Shown: positions 7,784-16,441 of the stretch, piece after piece
How the letters are laid out: each line of letters starts with the position of its first letter
Position numbering within the stretch: the first letter of the stretch is position 1
Source of the DNA: a virus
Reading direction: 5' to 3' (one strand)
Length of the DNA: 62,441 bases
Virus record (IMG/VR): IMGVR_UViG_3300020579_000013
Span: 1 to 62,441 of that record
Notes under the pieces: model-generated
The model's database searches: none
What the model was told of the DNA's origin: nothing
The model's input: the letters and a program-made list of their open reading frames with translations, nothing else
Position numbers and translations under genes: made by a program

Positions 7784-10592
7784 CCTGATCTCCACTGATG
7801 CCGAGTTTCTTCAGGTCGATATCGTAGCACGACGTCCGCATGCCTTGGCTATAGGGCGCGGCGCCGCCCATCGGATCGGTGTTTCGTTCGGTAATCGCAC
7901 TAGCCTGCTGTAGGCGCTTGTAAAGCGTATCAGGAGATTCATTGCGGTTGCGGCACCATTCATTGAATTTGGCTTTGCGGATCCGTAGGCTTCTACCCTT
8001 CTCTATGATCAGGATGTCTACTGAACCTAGTTTGGGGGCATGGTTTATTTTCACTCCTTGCTTAGCACTTTTCGCCAGATCCTCAATACGCAGGGTGGTG
8101 GACTGATAGTCAAGAACCATGTTGCTGATGACGGGGCCCGGTCCTTGGTCGGCGATCATTGCTGTCTTTCCGCCTCGCAACTCGCGAAAGCGGCGCACTA
8201 GATACGATTTAAGAACCGGCAGATTGAAATCGACGAGGTTTAGCTGCTTAGCGAACATAGCTCCAGCCAGCATCGTAACGATAGCGGCGAGCCAGAACCG
8301 CTCTTCGCTCTCCACTGCTAGTTCTTTGGATAGTCCTTCAGAGAGCCGCTCTACTGTAGCGCGCGCCGTGCCGTGGTTGACGGCCAGCCACGAAGCATAA
8401 ACTTCTCCGGCACGGCCATAGTTGGCGGTACAGGTATCGAAGAAAGTTGCTTGTTGCGTATTCGCGGGACGGTCTTCCAGTATGATCTCAAAGATTCGTG
8501 CTGCGCCGGCATCAGTTCCTCGACCATATCGCTTAACGATTTCGATGATGGAGTCGTTTGCGGCGACTACTGCCAGACAATTCCAGGTCTCCACTTCGCG
8601 TAGATTCGACTGTTGTGTAAGCCGGGATTTTTCTTTGCCCTGAGTGATTTGGTATATCGTCTCGGCAAATTGTCGGAAGGTGTTCTCGCCTTTTAGATCA
8701 TCCCAATACGCGGGGAGGTCCTTTGTAAAACCCATCTTCGACGACAATGAAGCGGCGGTGTCGTTGGCTGCGTGAATTGCACTTTTCGGACTCCCCCAAA
8801 CGCTTTGCGCCAAGGATAGTGCTGTACTCTTGCCCACACCGCTTGCAGTAGACACGATCGATACGACTGCCCCAGAGTGCCCACTGAATTTCATTAATGG
8901 CGATCCGAATGCTGTTGAGAGTATCGTCATCAATTCCGGGCGACCCTGATCTGCTAGGAATTTCGTGGTGGCTTTCCATTTCGCTAGATCTCCGGCGGGG
9001 TAGTAGTGTTTGGCTATCGTCGAGCCGCCGCCCGTCGCAACCTTAATTCCGTGTTCTATACGACCATCAGGAAAATATGCAGAATCGCCATGGGCAAATC
9101 CAAGAATCTGTCCTTGCTTCTCCATCCATCCTAGATGAGTAAATGACTGTTTGACACGCGACGAAGCCTGGATTTTTTTCAGCCAGTCCATAATCATCTC
9201 CTGAAATTCTTTGAACTCGTTGGCATTCGACGTCACGATACCATTTTGGGCTAGCAGGCTGCGGAATCCTCTGGTGTCGGTCGCTTCTCCGGCACTCAGA
9301 GTTACGATAGGAGTCTTACCCGCATTCTGACATTTCAGCTCGATAGAATACTGCTCTTCGCCGACGCTCGACAAAAACTCTAAGCTAAGCAGATGCACTC
9401 CACGAATCACGGTCTTCCATTCTCGTGTCTCGCCGTCGTCAAATAGTTTCTGTATATTCCACTCTTTGGGATTGTTCCGCCAGCTATCCGGCATCGGCAC
9501 CGGAACGGCTAAGGGTAAAACAAGTTGAGTTGGCCGCAGCAGAGCTGGCTGACTAGGTTGTGGATTTTCTGCCGGCTGACGTGCTGGAACGCTGGCTGCC
9601 GGCGCAGCAGCAGGGACAGGTGGCTGGACAGCAGGATCGACGACACTGCCGCTCCACCCTGCTTCAATGGCTTGCTTAAATAGCGTAGCAATAGTGATTC
9701 GAGGGCCGCTTCCGCTTCGCCCAAAGCTCTGCCATTTTGCCTGCGCAGCTCCTTCCATGTAGTTGGGGCAGCGCCGGGACCAGGCGTCATAGAGGTCGCA
9801 GCCTTGTGCGGAGCCTTCGGTACCGTCAAAGAGGGCCATCCCAATTTCGAGCCACTTACTGTAGTCACCATATACGGCTGTATCGAGCGATGCGAGCGCA
9901 CTGGCTATATCTCGTAGCGATGGTGGCGATCGCGCAGAGAGCTCCGCATTAGCCGCAACCCCGGCGGCCAGAATACTGACAGGGGATTGCCCTGCGATTC
10001 CAGTTCGTGCCACTGGGCGACTTGGTTCCACATTTGGTAGTACGAAACAAGGTCCATCGACCAATGCGAATATCTCATGAGCGGGGGCATCTCTTGGATG
10101 CCCGGGTAGATACCAAAGTTGTGATGTAGTCGCGCAGCGCGGGTCGAGATGTCCTTCGAAGATTTCATTGAAATACTCATAGTGCGCTTTGTGCTCCTTT
10201 GGAGTTATCGGTCGGCTATAAGGTATAAAGCAACGCCAACGCTGTAGCCCACCAACCCCATGCGAGTAGGAAGTCCAAGCGACGAATCGAAATGGGGCCA
10301 ATCGTGATTCGATCTCAGCCCGGCCAATGACTCCGTCGTCAAAATCGCACACGAACCCCGTAAGAGACCCAACTGCGTCGGCTCGTCTTTCCGGTCGAAT
10401 AAAAACAGCTGGGATGAACCAGGTGGAATCCTTATCTCGCCCTCGTTCCAGTTTCCCGGCCACTGAGTATTCCGCAAAAGATAACGTTCCGGAGTAGGTA
10501 TGGGACTGACACGCCTTGACGAATTGTTCAAATGACATCTCCCGGCCCCGTGGCACAGTGTCTAGAAACCCTTTACCGAAAGAGATATGCAA
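7761..10592 (-). CDS. Primase-helicase fusion (PriCT_2 plus DUF927-type helicase)
   Basis: This 943-residue protein begins with a primase-polymerase-like region that contains V-C-D-F-D-D-G (acidic catalytic motif) and W-R-C-F-I-P. A PriCT_2-like domain spans roughly residues 225-310 and includes D-Y-S-K-W-L-E-I-G-M-A-L-F-D. After a Pro/Ala linker, a helicase domain carries Walker A S-G-V-G-K-S-T and an acidic Walker B region (A-Y-W-D-D-L-K). It should prime and unwind at the phage origin. The start is TTG with GAGGAG upstream; no ATG gives the full conserved N-terminus. Confidence 0.85.
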   Translation of the reverse strand: MHISFGKGFLDTVPRGREMSFEQFVKACQSHTYSGTLSFAEYSVAGKLERGRDKDSTWFIPAVFIRPERRADAVGSLTGFVCDFDDGVIGRAEIESRLAPFRFVAWTSYSHGVGGLQRWRCFIPYSRPITPKEHKAHYEYFNEIFEGHLDPRCATTSQLWYLPGHPRDAPAHEIFALVDGPCFVLPNVEPSRPVARTGIAGQSPVSILAAGVAANAELSARSPPSLRDIASALASLDTAVYGDYSKWLEIGMALFDGTEGSAQGCDLYDAWSRRCPNYMEGAAQAKWQSFGRSGSGPRITIATLFKQAIEAGWSGSVVDPAVQPPVPAAAPAASVPARQPAENPQPSQPALLRPTQLVLPLAVPVPMPDSWRNNPKEWNIQKLFDDGETREWKTVIRGVHLLSLEFLSSVGEEQYSIELKCQNAGKTPIVTLSAGEATDTRGFRSLLAQNGIVTSNANEFKEFQEMIMDWLKKIQASSRVKQSFTHLGWMEKQGQILGFAHGDSAYFPDGRIEHGIKVATGGGSTIAKHYYPAGDLAKWKATTKFLADQGRPELMTILSTAFGSPLMKFSGHSGAVVSIVSTASGVGKSTALSLAQSVWGSPKSAIHAANDTAASLSSKMGFTKDLPAYWDDLKGENTFRQFAETIYQITQGKEKSRLTQQSNLREVETWNCLAVVAANDSIIEIVKRYGRGTDAGAARIFEIILEDRPANTQQATFFDTCTANYGRAGEVYASWLAVNHGTARATVERLSEGLSKELAVESEERFWLAAIVTMLAGAMFAKQLNLVDFNLPVLKSYLVRRFRELRGGKTAMIADQGPGPVISNMVLDYQSTTLRIEDLAKSAKQGVKINHAPKLGSVDILIIEKGRSLRIRKAKFNEWCRNRNESPDTLYKRLQQASAITERNTDPMGGAAPYSQGMRTSCYDIDLKKLGISGDQDDSGSGG

Positions 10593-10689
10593 CGCGAACT
10601 CCTCAAAATAAAGGGGCGCCCAGTGTACCAGCGGACCGCGGGGATGAGCGGTCTTTTGTGTGCTGGCCCACGGGAGCCCCTTCCGTCGC

Positions 10690-11787
10690 TTACTTCAGGA
10701 TCGCATCCAACATTGCGTCGAATGCATCGACCGGCTCGGGTGCGGAGGTTATCGCAGGAGCGGGGGCCGACTGAACAGCAACAACCGGGGCTGGCGAACT
10801 GCCAGGAATCTGCCCTGCGCCAGTCTTTCGCGTGCGCTTAGGTTTCTCGACGGGCAGCATCTCTGCCTCCACAGCAGTCCGAGGGGCGGCCGTGGGTGAT
10901 GCAGGACTCGCGGGGGTTGGTGCAGCCGCAGGAGCAACCTGCGTTGCTACCTGCTGAGGGGCAGCTACGCCCGTAAGGGGAGGCACCGAAGTGTTCCCAA
11001 TCACAGCAGACATTGTGCCAGCAATACCCTCGCTCGCCGGTGCAGCCTCAGCAGCCGCCCCATCGAACTCATGCGACTCTTGGAGGATACGCTTGACGTC
11101 TTCGCCCTCACGGATTTTCAGAATCGCCTTGGCCTCGTCCTCAGTGAGGAACCGAACGGCCTTAAACGTGAGCAGCGGGTGCGCCTGGGTTGTATCGAAC
11201 CCGATGCGCGTGACCACTGCGAAATAAGGAATGCCCTTCGGCGTCAGGATTTTCTTCTCGTACTCCGCGAGCCCTTTGAGCGAGCCCGCCGGGATGTGCA
11301 AGAGGAACTTGTCGCAATCAACTCCACGCTTGGCAAGGTCTGCAGGGCCAACCACAGCCAGGCGGCGGCGGTCTGCGCAGAGCTTGCCCTTCTTGCCAGA
11401 GTCAGATATCCGGCTGCCCCAGACATTGTTGGGACAGGCGGCGCAAGTAGCGCTAACGGGCTGCAGGACGTTCGCATCAGGCTTCGTGCCATCCGCGCTC
11501 CAGCAGTCCGGCTTGCCAGTGGATCCCTCCTCGAAAGCAGCTGAGTAATAGACTTTCGCGAGCGAGGGGTTAGCTTTTGCAAGTACAAACTCGAGCGACT
11601 GAACGGCATCTCCTTTATCGTCGACATAGTTCGTCTCCTCGCCTGCCTTGCGAATGCGCCACACCTTGCCGCGGTAGCTGATCGTCGGGAAGCCTTCGAC
11701 CACGCCGGTGGTCAGGTCGCCGCCCATTTTTTGACCTTGGAAAATCGCGGGCATGGCGCCCGTGATGGCTACTACTGCTGTGCTCAT
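10690..11787 (-). CDS. Putative replication-associated single-stranded-DNA-binding protein
   Basis: The 365-residue protein has a structured N-terminal 230 residues with a Cys cluster (C-A-A-C-P-N-N ... C), seen in a broad phage family. A long Ala/Pro linker follows, and a short acidic tip D-A-F-D-A-M-L-D-A-I-L-K. An acidic C-terminal tip after a flexible linker is typical of SSB proteins. It sits where other phages with this replication set carry an SSB-like or DUF2815-like gene. Function is inferred. It starts by ATGA overlap with the upstream gene. Confidence 0.55.
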   Translation of the reverse strand: MSTAVVAITGAMPAIFQGQKMGGDLTTGVVEGFPTISYRGKVWRIRKAGEETNYVDDKGDAVQSLEFVLAKANPSLAKVYYSAAFEEGSTGKPDCWSADGTKPDANVLQPVSATCAACPNNVWGSRISDSGKKGKLCADRRRLAVVGPADLAKRGVDCDKFLLHIPAGSLKGLAEYEKKILTPKGIPYFAVVTRIGFDTTQAHPLLTFKAVRFLTEDEAKAILKIREGEDVKRILQESHEFDGAAAEAAPASEGIAGTMSAVIGNTSVPPLTGVAAPQQVATQVAPAAAPTPASPASPTAAPRTAVEAEMLPVEKPKRTRKTGAGQIPGSSPAPVVAVQSAPAPAITSAPEPVDAFDAMLDAILK

Positions 11788-12188
11788 TTTCTCTGAACTC
11801 CTACGGTATTGATCTTGGATACTTTGACACCTGGGGGCGCCTCTTGGTTCTCGTCCAGATAGTCTTTCACGAAGGTTTTATTTGCCTTAATGTCCAGCGC
11901 TTCGTACTGGTCCGTCTCTTTCACGAACGCCATGAAGGCATCCTTGTCGGCGACGGTGGCGGAAATTTGGGTGGACTTGTAGACGGTGCCCGCGCTGCTG
12001 GCGACATTCTGTACGCCATTGGCGTCGAGGAACTCAAGAAGGGCCCCTTCGAGCTTCTCCATCGCGGCGACGATCTTGCTGCATGCTTGTTTATGCGCTT
12101 CGTCCTTTTCTTTCTTGGTGTCACGCAGCTTGATGTACATATCCGTCGCCTGCGCGGGCGACATTTTCATCTGATCAAGCAGCGGCAT
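11784..12188 (-). CDS. Conserved phage replication-module protein, function unknown
   Basis: A 134-residue protein with a helical N-terminus (Y-I-K-L-R-D-T-K-K-E-K-D) and a conserved centre A-S-S-A-G-T-V-Y-K-S. It ends with N-K-T-F-V-K-D-Y-L and P-P-G-V-K-V-S-K-I-N-T-V. I recognise this as a widespread phage family found next to ssDNA-binding and nuclease genes. No activity is known to me. Confidence 0.7.
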   Translation of the reverse strand: MPLLDQMKMSPAQATDMYIKLRDTKKEKDEAHKQACSKIVAAMEKLEGALLEFLDANGVQNVASSAGTVYKSTQISATVADKDAFMAFVKETDQYEALDIKANKTFVKDYLDENQEAPPGVKVSKINTVGVQRK

Positions 12189-12405
12189 TTTTTAGCTCCT
12201 TCCGCCGAGCTTGTAGTTTCGCCACTGCGTTGTCGCCCAACTTCTCGAAGGCGTGATCACAGCGGCAACATAGCCACCCACGGAACTTGTCTGTTTTGGG
12301 GTCCCAATCTGGAATGATGGCCCCGCCATTGCAGCCGCAAACCTCGCACGCATCAGGGCACTCGCGCGTGGGTTCCTCTAGCACAAACTCAAAAATACCT
12401 TTCAT
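12175..12405 (-). CDS. Small zinc-finger protein
   Basis: A 76-residue protein with two Cys pairs, C-E-V-C-G-C and L-C-C-R-C-D-H. The G-W-L-C-C-R-C-D-H-A-F-E-K-L-G segment resembles the C-terminal half of endonuclease VII-type zinc proteins, but the catalytic His-Asp-His is not visible. Probably a DNA-binding accessory protein. Confidence 0.6.
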   Translation of the reverse strand: MKGIFEFVLEEPTRECPDACEVCGCNGGAIIPDWDPKTDKFRGWLCCRCDHAFEKLGDNAVAKLQARRKELKNAAA

Positions 12406-12827
12406 ACAACCTCCTTACAGACCTGAACACTTCTACTTCGTGTAACCCCAAATACTCTTGCGATTTCGTAGTGCAGTTTTCCGTCTGCTCGCATCGCTTT
12501 CATTCTGACCTTGTCTTCTGAGGAAAGTTTCTTCGAAGGATGCCTATTTTTAGACATCATATCCTTCATGTTATCGCTCTGAGTTCCAAGAAACAAGTGG
12601 GTCGGCCTGACACACAGCATGATATCGCATCTATGCAGTACTTTGAGGCCAGCAGGGATCGGCCCGTAGGTCTCCGCCCACATGACTCGATGTACTTTCT
12701 CGTTTCCGGCTGCGTGCGAGCCGCGCCCGATGTGTCCGTACTTACCGTCGGTAGCACCCTCCCAGAGCCAGCACGTTTCAGTCTTCCTAACTCTCTTTAG
12801 GAGACGTTCAAGTATTGGGGTTGGCAT
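12402..12827 (-). CDS. HNH homing-type endonuclease
   Basis: This 141-residue protein has C-W-L-W-E-G-A (start of an HNH_3 domain), V-L-H-R-C-D-I-M-L-C-V-R-P-T-H-L-F-L-G-T and S-D-N-M-K-D-M. A C-terminal helix-turn-helix (E-I-A-R-V-F-G-V-T-R) follows. It overlaps the helicase stop by 20 bases and the next start by ATGA. Free-standing HNH genes of this kind are usually selfish homing elements. Confidence 0.82.
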   Translation of the reverse strand: MPTPILERLLKRVRKTETCWLWEGATDGKYGHIGRGSHAAGNEKVHRVMWAETYGPIPAGLKVLHRCDIMLCVRPTHLFLGTQSDNMKDMMSKNRHPSKKLSSEDKVRMKAMRADGKLHYEIARVFGVTRSRSVQVCKEVV

Positions 12828-14346
12828 TTGCGAACATCTCTAATAAGGCGTTTTGCACGCTCTCTTTTCCTTCGAGCATTTTGTATATCTTTCGTTCCAC
12901 CGGGCAGCCGCATAAATGCACGATCAGGGTCTTGCGGATTTGTCCGGGGCGCGTGACGCGGCCGTTCGCCTGAATGTATGTGTCCAGCGAGACCGTCGGC
13001 GTCCACCACACCACCGTATTTGCCGCGGTAAGTGTAAGTCCATGAGAAAGCACGCCAGGATGAGCAACCAAAACCCTAAGAGGACCACTAGACTGGAACG
13101 CACCAAAAATGCGATTACGCTCACCCAGAGAGGACGCCCCCGTGACTGTTTCACATACTATCCCCTTCGCCGTCAGTAGTCTGGTGAGTTCCGCCGCCGC
13201 GCTTATGTGCTGGACCAGAGTAATGATTTTGCCATCAGCTTCTTCCAGCACCTCAAGCAGAGCGTCCAGGCGGGTGGAGTTGTCAAAATTAAGAACCGTT
13301 CCCGTGGTTGAATAACACCATCCGCTAGCGATTTGTAGCAGCTTTTGCATAACGACACCCGCATTAAGGGCCGAGATCTGCCCGTGCTGGTGCATATGAT
13401 GAGCCGTGTCATAGATCTTTTTGTACGCTACTTGCTGGTCGGGCGTCAATGGACAATCAACAGTCTTGTAACAAGTCTCTGGTAGCTCAGCGATTTCTTT
13501 TCTCAGATATCGGACGCCAGGCTGCATCGCCGCGTAAACCGTATCCAAAGCAGTCGGCCTGGCCACCCATCGAAACTGTGAGTATTGGGTCATAGTCAGT
13601 TCTTTGAAGTGTTTGAAGTACTTCGGTACGGCTTCGGGGCGCAAAAGTTTGATCTGAGAGTAGGCGTCGCACGGTTCGTTCGGGGTCGGAGAACCAGTGA
13701 GCCCCCATACGTACGAGCAACCCGTTACGATTTTGTTCGCAGATTTCCAGCGATCCGTCGTCCCATTTCGAAAGTACGAAAGTTCGTCGATCACGATTGC
13801 GCCGAAAGATTTGCCACATAGCTCTGCCTGTATTGTCTCGATGCCGTCATGGTTGATGATGTAGATGTCAGCGTCCCGCGCGAGCGCTTCGCGCCGTTGC
13901 TTGCGGGAGCCGTGGAGAATCTCAGTCTTGAGATGGGGGAAGTACTTGAAGATCTCTTTGTCCCAAACCTGAGACAGCGTCGACAGCGGCGCAGTCACGA
14001 GGGCATGTTTGATCACGCCTTCCTGAAGGAGAAAATCCAGCGCATAGAGCGCTGCTCGGGTCTTACCGGTTCCGATTTCGGAGAGGATGAATGCCCGAGG
14101 GTTCTGCACCATAAGCGCTGCCGTAACTTCCTGAGCCTCGAACGGAGTATCGCCACACCAGTCATAGCGAGTACGAATAGGACTGGGGATAGAAAAACCC
14201 AGATTACGACCAAGTCGAGTGGTTTCAATGGTGTGCGGGACGACAACTTTATCTCCTAGAATTTTGCAGCCGGGAATGACGTTGTACAGTGCCGGATCGA
14301 ACGGCACCGCGAAGACTTTGTGCTTGGCGCTTACTTGAACAGACAT
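12808..14346 (-). CDS. SNF2-family DNA helicase/translocase
   Basis: A 512-residue superfamily 2 ATPase. Visible motifs are G-T-G-K-T (I), V-T-A-P-L-S-T (Ia), V-I-D-E-L-S (II), L-T-G-S-P (III), a helicase C domain with L-V-A-H-P-G-V-L-S-H-G, and N-G-R-V-T-R-P-G-Q (VI). SNF2-like proteins of this size accompany VRR-NUC, DNA polymerase and primase genes in many phages. The start at 14346 (M-S-V-Q-V) overlaps the preceding microprotein by 16 bases. Confidence 0.87.
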   Translation of the reverse strand: MSVQVSAKHKVFAVPFDPALYNVIPGCKILGDKVVVPHTIETTRLGRNLGFSIPSPIRTRYDWCGDTPFEAQEVTAALMVQNPRAFILSEIGTGKTRAALYALDFLLQEGVIKHALVTAPLSTLSQVWDKEIFKYFPHLKTEILHGSRKQRREALARDADIYIINHDGIETIQAELCGKSFGAIVIDELSYFRNGTTDRWKSANKIVTGCSYVWGLTGSPTPNEPCDAYSQIKLLRPEAVPKYFKHFKELTMTQYSQFRWVARPTALDTVYAAMQPGVRYLRKEIAELPETCYKTVDCPLTPDQQVAYKKIYDTAHHMHQHGQISALNAGVVMQKLLQIASGWCYSTTGTVLNFDNSTRLDALLEVLEEADGKIITLVQHISAAAELTRLLTAKGIVCETVTGASSLGERNRIFGAFQSSGPLRVLVAHPGVLSHGLTLTAANTVVWWTPTVSLDTYIQANGRVTRPGQIRKTLIVHLCGCPVERKIYKMLEGKESVQNALLEMFANANPNT

Positions 14347-14444
14347 AGCTGGCACAGCCAAAAACCAAAGATATCCGATCCAATGGAGTACTCGTAATCC
14401 AGCATCTCACCAAAGGGGAAGTAGTCGCTCAGAGGAAAAGACAT
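14331..14444 (-). CDS. Clamp-motif microprotein (37 aa, tail QLCLFK)
   Basis: A short acidic and aromatic peptide starting M-S-F-P-L-S-D-Y-F and ending F-W-L-C-Q-L-C-L-F-K. The tail fits the DnaN-binding consensus Q-x-x-(L/M)-F. It overlaps its neighbours at both ends, as in a coupled operon. Confidence 0.6.
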   Translation of the reverse strand: MSFPLSDYFPFGEMLDYEYSIGSDIFGFWLCQLCLFK

Positions 14445-14551
14445 GCCTGCGGCCACTCGTTGACTAAGCTTCCGCCGGGGGGATCCTGCATTGTACGCCA
14501 TAAGATCTCGTATTCATCATCAGGCACGAAGTGACTCCAGAACAACCCCAC
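14429..14551 (-). CDS. Clamp-motif microprotein (40 aa, tail QACLFL)
   Basis: The GTG start shares bases with the VRR-NUC stop codon. The protein has an aromatic/acidic core F-W-S-H-F-V-P-D-D-E-Y-E-I-L-W and ends W-P-Q-A-C-L-F-L. A longer frame to 14641 would overlap VRR-NUC and is less likely. Same tail class as the tandem array at 23-27 kb. Confidence 0.6.
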   Translation of the reverse strand: MGLFWSHFVPDDEYEILWRTMQDPPGGSLVNEWPQACLFL

Positions 14552-14856
14552 TATACGAACAGACTTATCTGTGGAATTGACCGTAACCAGTGTTCCAAGG
14601 AAACAATATCGTCTGGAGTTGAGATCTCGAATACCTTGCATCGTGAGTCCTCGATCCTTTGTGCTATTGCCCGCTGCTGCTCGGTGAGTTTTTTACCCGG
14701 TGCCTTGGTCTCAATCGCAAAAGAGCGACCATTGTGACAGCCAAGACAATCCAGGGTTCGCGCACCCATACCTGTCTGCACCGGCCAGAAATGGTAGCAG
14801 CCGTACGCATTCAGCAAGTTCTTCACTTTCACTTTTACCTTGCCTTCCGGCGTCAT
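14551..14856 (-). CDS. VRR-NUC nuclease with a clamp-binding tail
   Basis: A 101-residue PD-(D/E)XK enzyme. V-Q-T-G-M-G-A-R-T-L-D-C-L-G holds the catalytic Asp, F-A-I-E-T-K-A-P-G-K the E-x-K, and L-T-E-Q-Q the trailing helix. VRR-NUC domains cut branched DNA. The C-terminus I-P-Q-I-S-L-F-V is a good beta-clamp pentapeptide, which would place the nuclease at forks. The start at 14856 overlaps the upstream stop by ATGA. Confidence 0.85.
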   Translation of the reverse strand: MTPEGKVKVKVKNLLNAYGCYHFWPVQTGMGARTLDCLGCHNGRSFAIETKAPGKKLTEQQRAIAQRIEDSRCKVFEISTPDDIVSLEHWLRSIPQISLFV

Positions 14857-15512
14857 TCGCGCGGCTTCCAGTGGACGCAGCTCGTGACCGGGCAGTAACG
14901 ACAAAGGCCAGAAGGTTTTGCGGGGAAATCCGTCGTCCGCAGAGCGCTTTCAATCTTTGCAACACGGGGGAGCAAGTCATTCCACACTCCTACTAGGTCG
15001 GCCTTTTTGATTGTGTGGGGGCTAACTTTCTTACTCTGAAGCCACACATAGGCAAGCTTGAAAGTCTCAATTTCAGGCAGATGCGTACTAAGCACAGCCG
15101 CACTGAGTTCCAGCTGTGTGAATCCAGGTTTCGGTTTGCCAGTCTTCCAATCGACAACCAGCGCCGTATCTCCTCGCACGTTAAGCAGATCAACCACGAC
15201 ACGCACGAAAACAGAAGAGTCGAAGTATTGAACTGGGGAGAAGTCTCTTGCCATGGCAAACTTGAGCTCGCCCGAAGTATCCCCAGGGAGCCCCACAAAC
15301 TTAGCTGCTGTTTTTTCCAGGTAACGATAGTTAAGAGGCAGCGGGCGTCCTTTGCAGATACGGTTATAGAGTCCTTGATGGATATCTTTTCCGTCCGCAG
15401 AAAAGCTGGAATCTTCATCTTTGAAATCCTTGGCTACGGAGATATGAAAATATTGCTTAGGGCAATTTTCGTAGCGGGTAAGAGCAGAGAAGCTCCAGGC
15501 AAACTCTTTCAC
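14853..15512 (-). CDS. PD-(D/E)XK nuclease, Cas4/RecB-like
   Basis: The 219-residue protein has F-S-A-L-T-R-Y-E-N-C-P-K-Q-Y-F (RecB-type start with Cys), G-K-D-I-H-Q-G-L, then the catalytic V-V-D-W-K-T-G-K-P. A C-terminal C-R-Y-C-P-V-T-S-C suggests, with the first Cys, an iron-sulfur cluster as in Cas4 and AddB-type nucleases. It corresponds to the DUF2800-like nuclease of similar phage replication modules. GTG start overlaps the upstream stop by GTGA. Confidence 0.82.
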   Translation of the reverse strand: MKEFAWSFSALTRYENCPKQYFHISVAKDFKDEDSSFSADGKDIHQGLYNRICKGRPLPLNYRYLEKTAAKFVGLPGDTSGELKFAMARDFSPVQYFDSSVFVRVVVDLLNVRGDTALVVDWKTGKPKPGFTQLELSAAVLSTHLPEIETFKLAYVWLQSKKVSPHTIKKADLVGVWNDLLPRVAKIESALRTTDFPAKPSGLCRYCPVTSCVHWKPRE

Positions 15513-15652
15513 GGCATTATCGCTTCTTGGTGGCCGTTCTTGAGCCGCATGACTTCCATTTGCAACTCAAATAAAGCACTTAGTAGGTTTTGTATGTACT
15601 GCTGCTGGTCGCGGGTCCAGTCAGTGGGCGGCGGTTGCGGTATATAAATCAT
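15509..15652 (-). CDS. Small helical protein (47 aa)
   Basis: A 47-residue frame linked to both neighbours by 4-base overlaps (ATGA upstream, GTGA downstream). It has a Pro-rich start (I-P-Q-P-P-P-T-D-W) and a helix Q-N-L-L-S-A-L-F-E-L-Q-M-E-V-M-R. No family recognised. Confidence 0.55.
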   Translation of the reverse strand: MIYIPQPPPTDWTRDQQQYIQNLLSALFELQMEVMRLKNGHQEAIMP

Positions 15653-15918
15653 GAAAACATCCCGTCTTGCGGATCGTATTTTACGATTCGATGGGATTGG
15701 GTTTTCTTTTGTCTGCGCTTGGTGAGCTCTTTCTCTCGCTGCGCAATGACTTCCTTGATTTGTTGGTGCGTCGTTTCGAGTTTATCTACCCACTCCCCGC
15801 TGCCAACCTCGCGGTAAGAATATGCATTGATCCAGATTGGTTGCCACCACCATTGCTTTACTTGTACGCGGTATCTAGTTTCGGCACCGATAGTTTTAGT
15901 CGTGATGCGGAATTTCAA
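15649..15918 (-). CDS. Clamp-motif small protein (89 aa, tail QDGMFS)
   Basis: Begins at a TTG that shares bases with the upstream stop (TTGA). The N-terminal half is beta-like (F-R-I-T-T-K-T; W-W-W-Q-P-I-W-I-N-A-Y-S-Y), followed by a charged helix and the tail P-Q-D-G-M-F-S. The tail is a weaker match to Q-x-x-(L/M)-F than those of the array. Confidence 0.6.
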   Translation of the reverse strand: MKFRITTKTIGAETRYRVQVKQWWWQPIWINAYSYREVGSGEWVDKLETTHQQIKEVIAQREKELTKRRQKKTQSHRIVKYDPQDGMFS

Positions 15919-16106
15919 AATAATCCCCTCTGTTCTGGTTCGTCGACTGGTCCGTTTCCGGACACTATAGCGGCATTCACGGAAACACTGCCGAGCCAGT
16001 CTCCGCCTTTTTTGTCGTAAATCTTGTGCCCAAGCGGAGTGTGCTCTACAAACTTGCCAGTCGGAAAAATTAGAACTCGACCGTCTACGAGATATACAGT
16101 AATCAT
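15915..16106 (-). CDS. Clamp-motif small protein (63 aa, tail QRGLF)
   Basis: Starts M-I-T-V-Y-L-V-D-G-R-V and is predicted to be mostly beta. The last residues are D-E-P-E-Q-R-G-L-F, so the clamp-type pentapeptide is the exact C-terminus. It overlaps both neighbours by four bases. Confidence 0.62.
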   Translation of the reverse strand: MITVYLVDGRVLIFPTGKFVEHTPLGHKIYDKKGGDWLGSVSVNAAIVSGNGPVDEPEQRGLF

Positions 16107-16441
16107 AGCATCAACATCCTTTGACAGCACTGAATGCCATGAGTACGGACGGTAGGGCCAAATAGCTGCTGGGTCAAGCGCATAAGTTTGCCTTCGAACT
16201 CCAGCTCATCGTCCGGCACGTTCTCTTCGAATTGCGGTAGTGGAGTATAGTAGGCACCGCTCATGTTCTGTGACATTTGGTTTTGATAGGCTTGACCTTG
16301 AGCCTGGCCGGCCATCAGCCCGCCGATAGCCTGGTTTGCTAAGTTGCCGTGCTGGATGGTAGGGGCCGTGCCGCCCTGCGCTAGTCCCGCCCAGCCCTGG
16401 CTGCTCTGCTGAATCGGTTTGGGCTGCCATGGAAATATCAT
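16103..16441 (-). CDS. Gln/Gly-rich hypothetical protein
   Basis: A 112-residue protein with a low-complexity centre (Q-A-Q-G-Q-A-Y-Q-N-Q-M-S-Q-N) and an acidic stretch E-E-N-V-P-D-D-E-L-E-F-E-G-K. Linked by ATGA to the DNA polymerase stop. No family recognised; composition resembles flexible structural or scaffold proteins. Confidence 0.55.
   Translation of the reverse strand: MIFPWQPKPIQQSSQGWAGLAQGGTAPTIQHGNLANQAIGGLMAGQAQGQAYQNQMSQNMSGAYYTPLPQFEENVPDDELEFEGKLMRLTQQLFGPTVRTHGIQCCQRMLML

Noticed and set aside
8119-8400. Rightward ORF antisense to the primase-helicase
   Set aside because: Shadow frame without motifs.
16103-16441. Clamp motif in the 112-residue protein (T-Q-Q-L-F)
   Set aside because: Spacing is Q-x-L-F or Q-L-F, not Q-x-x-L-F, and it is not near the C-terminus.
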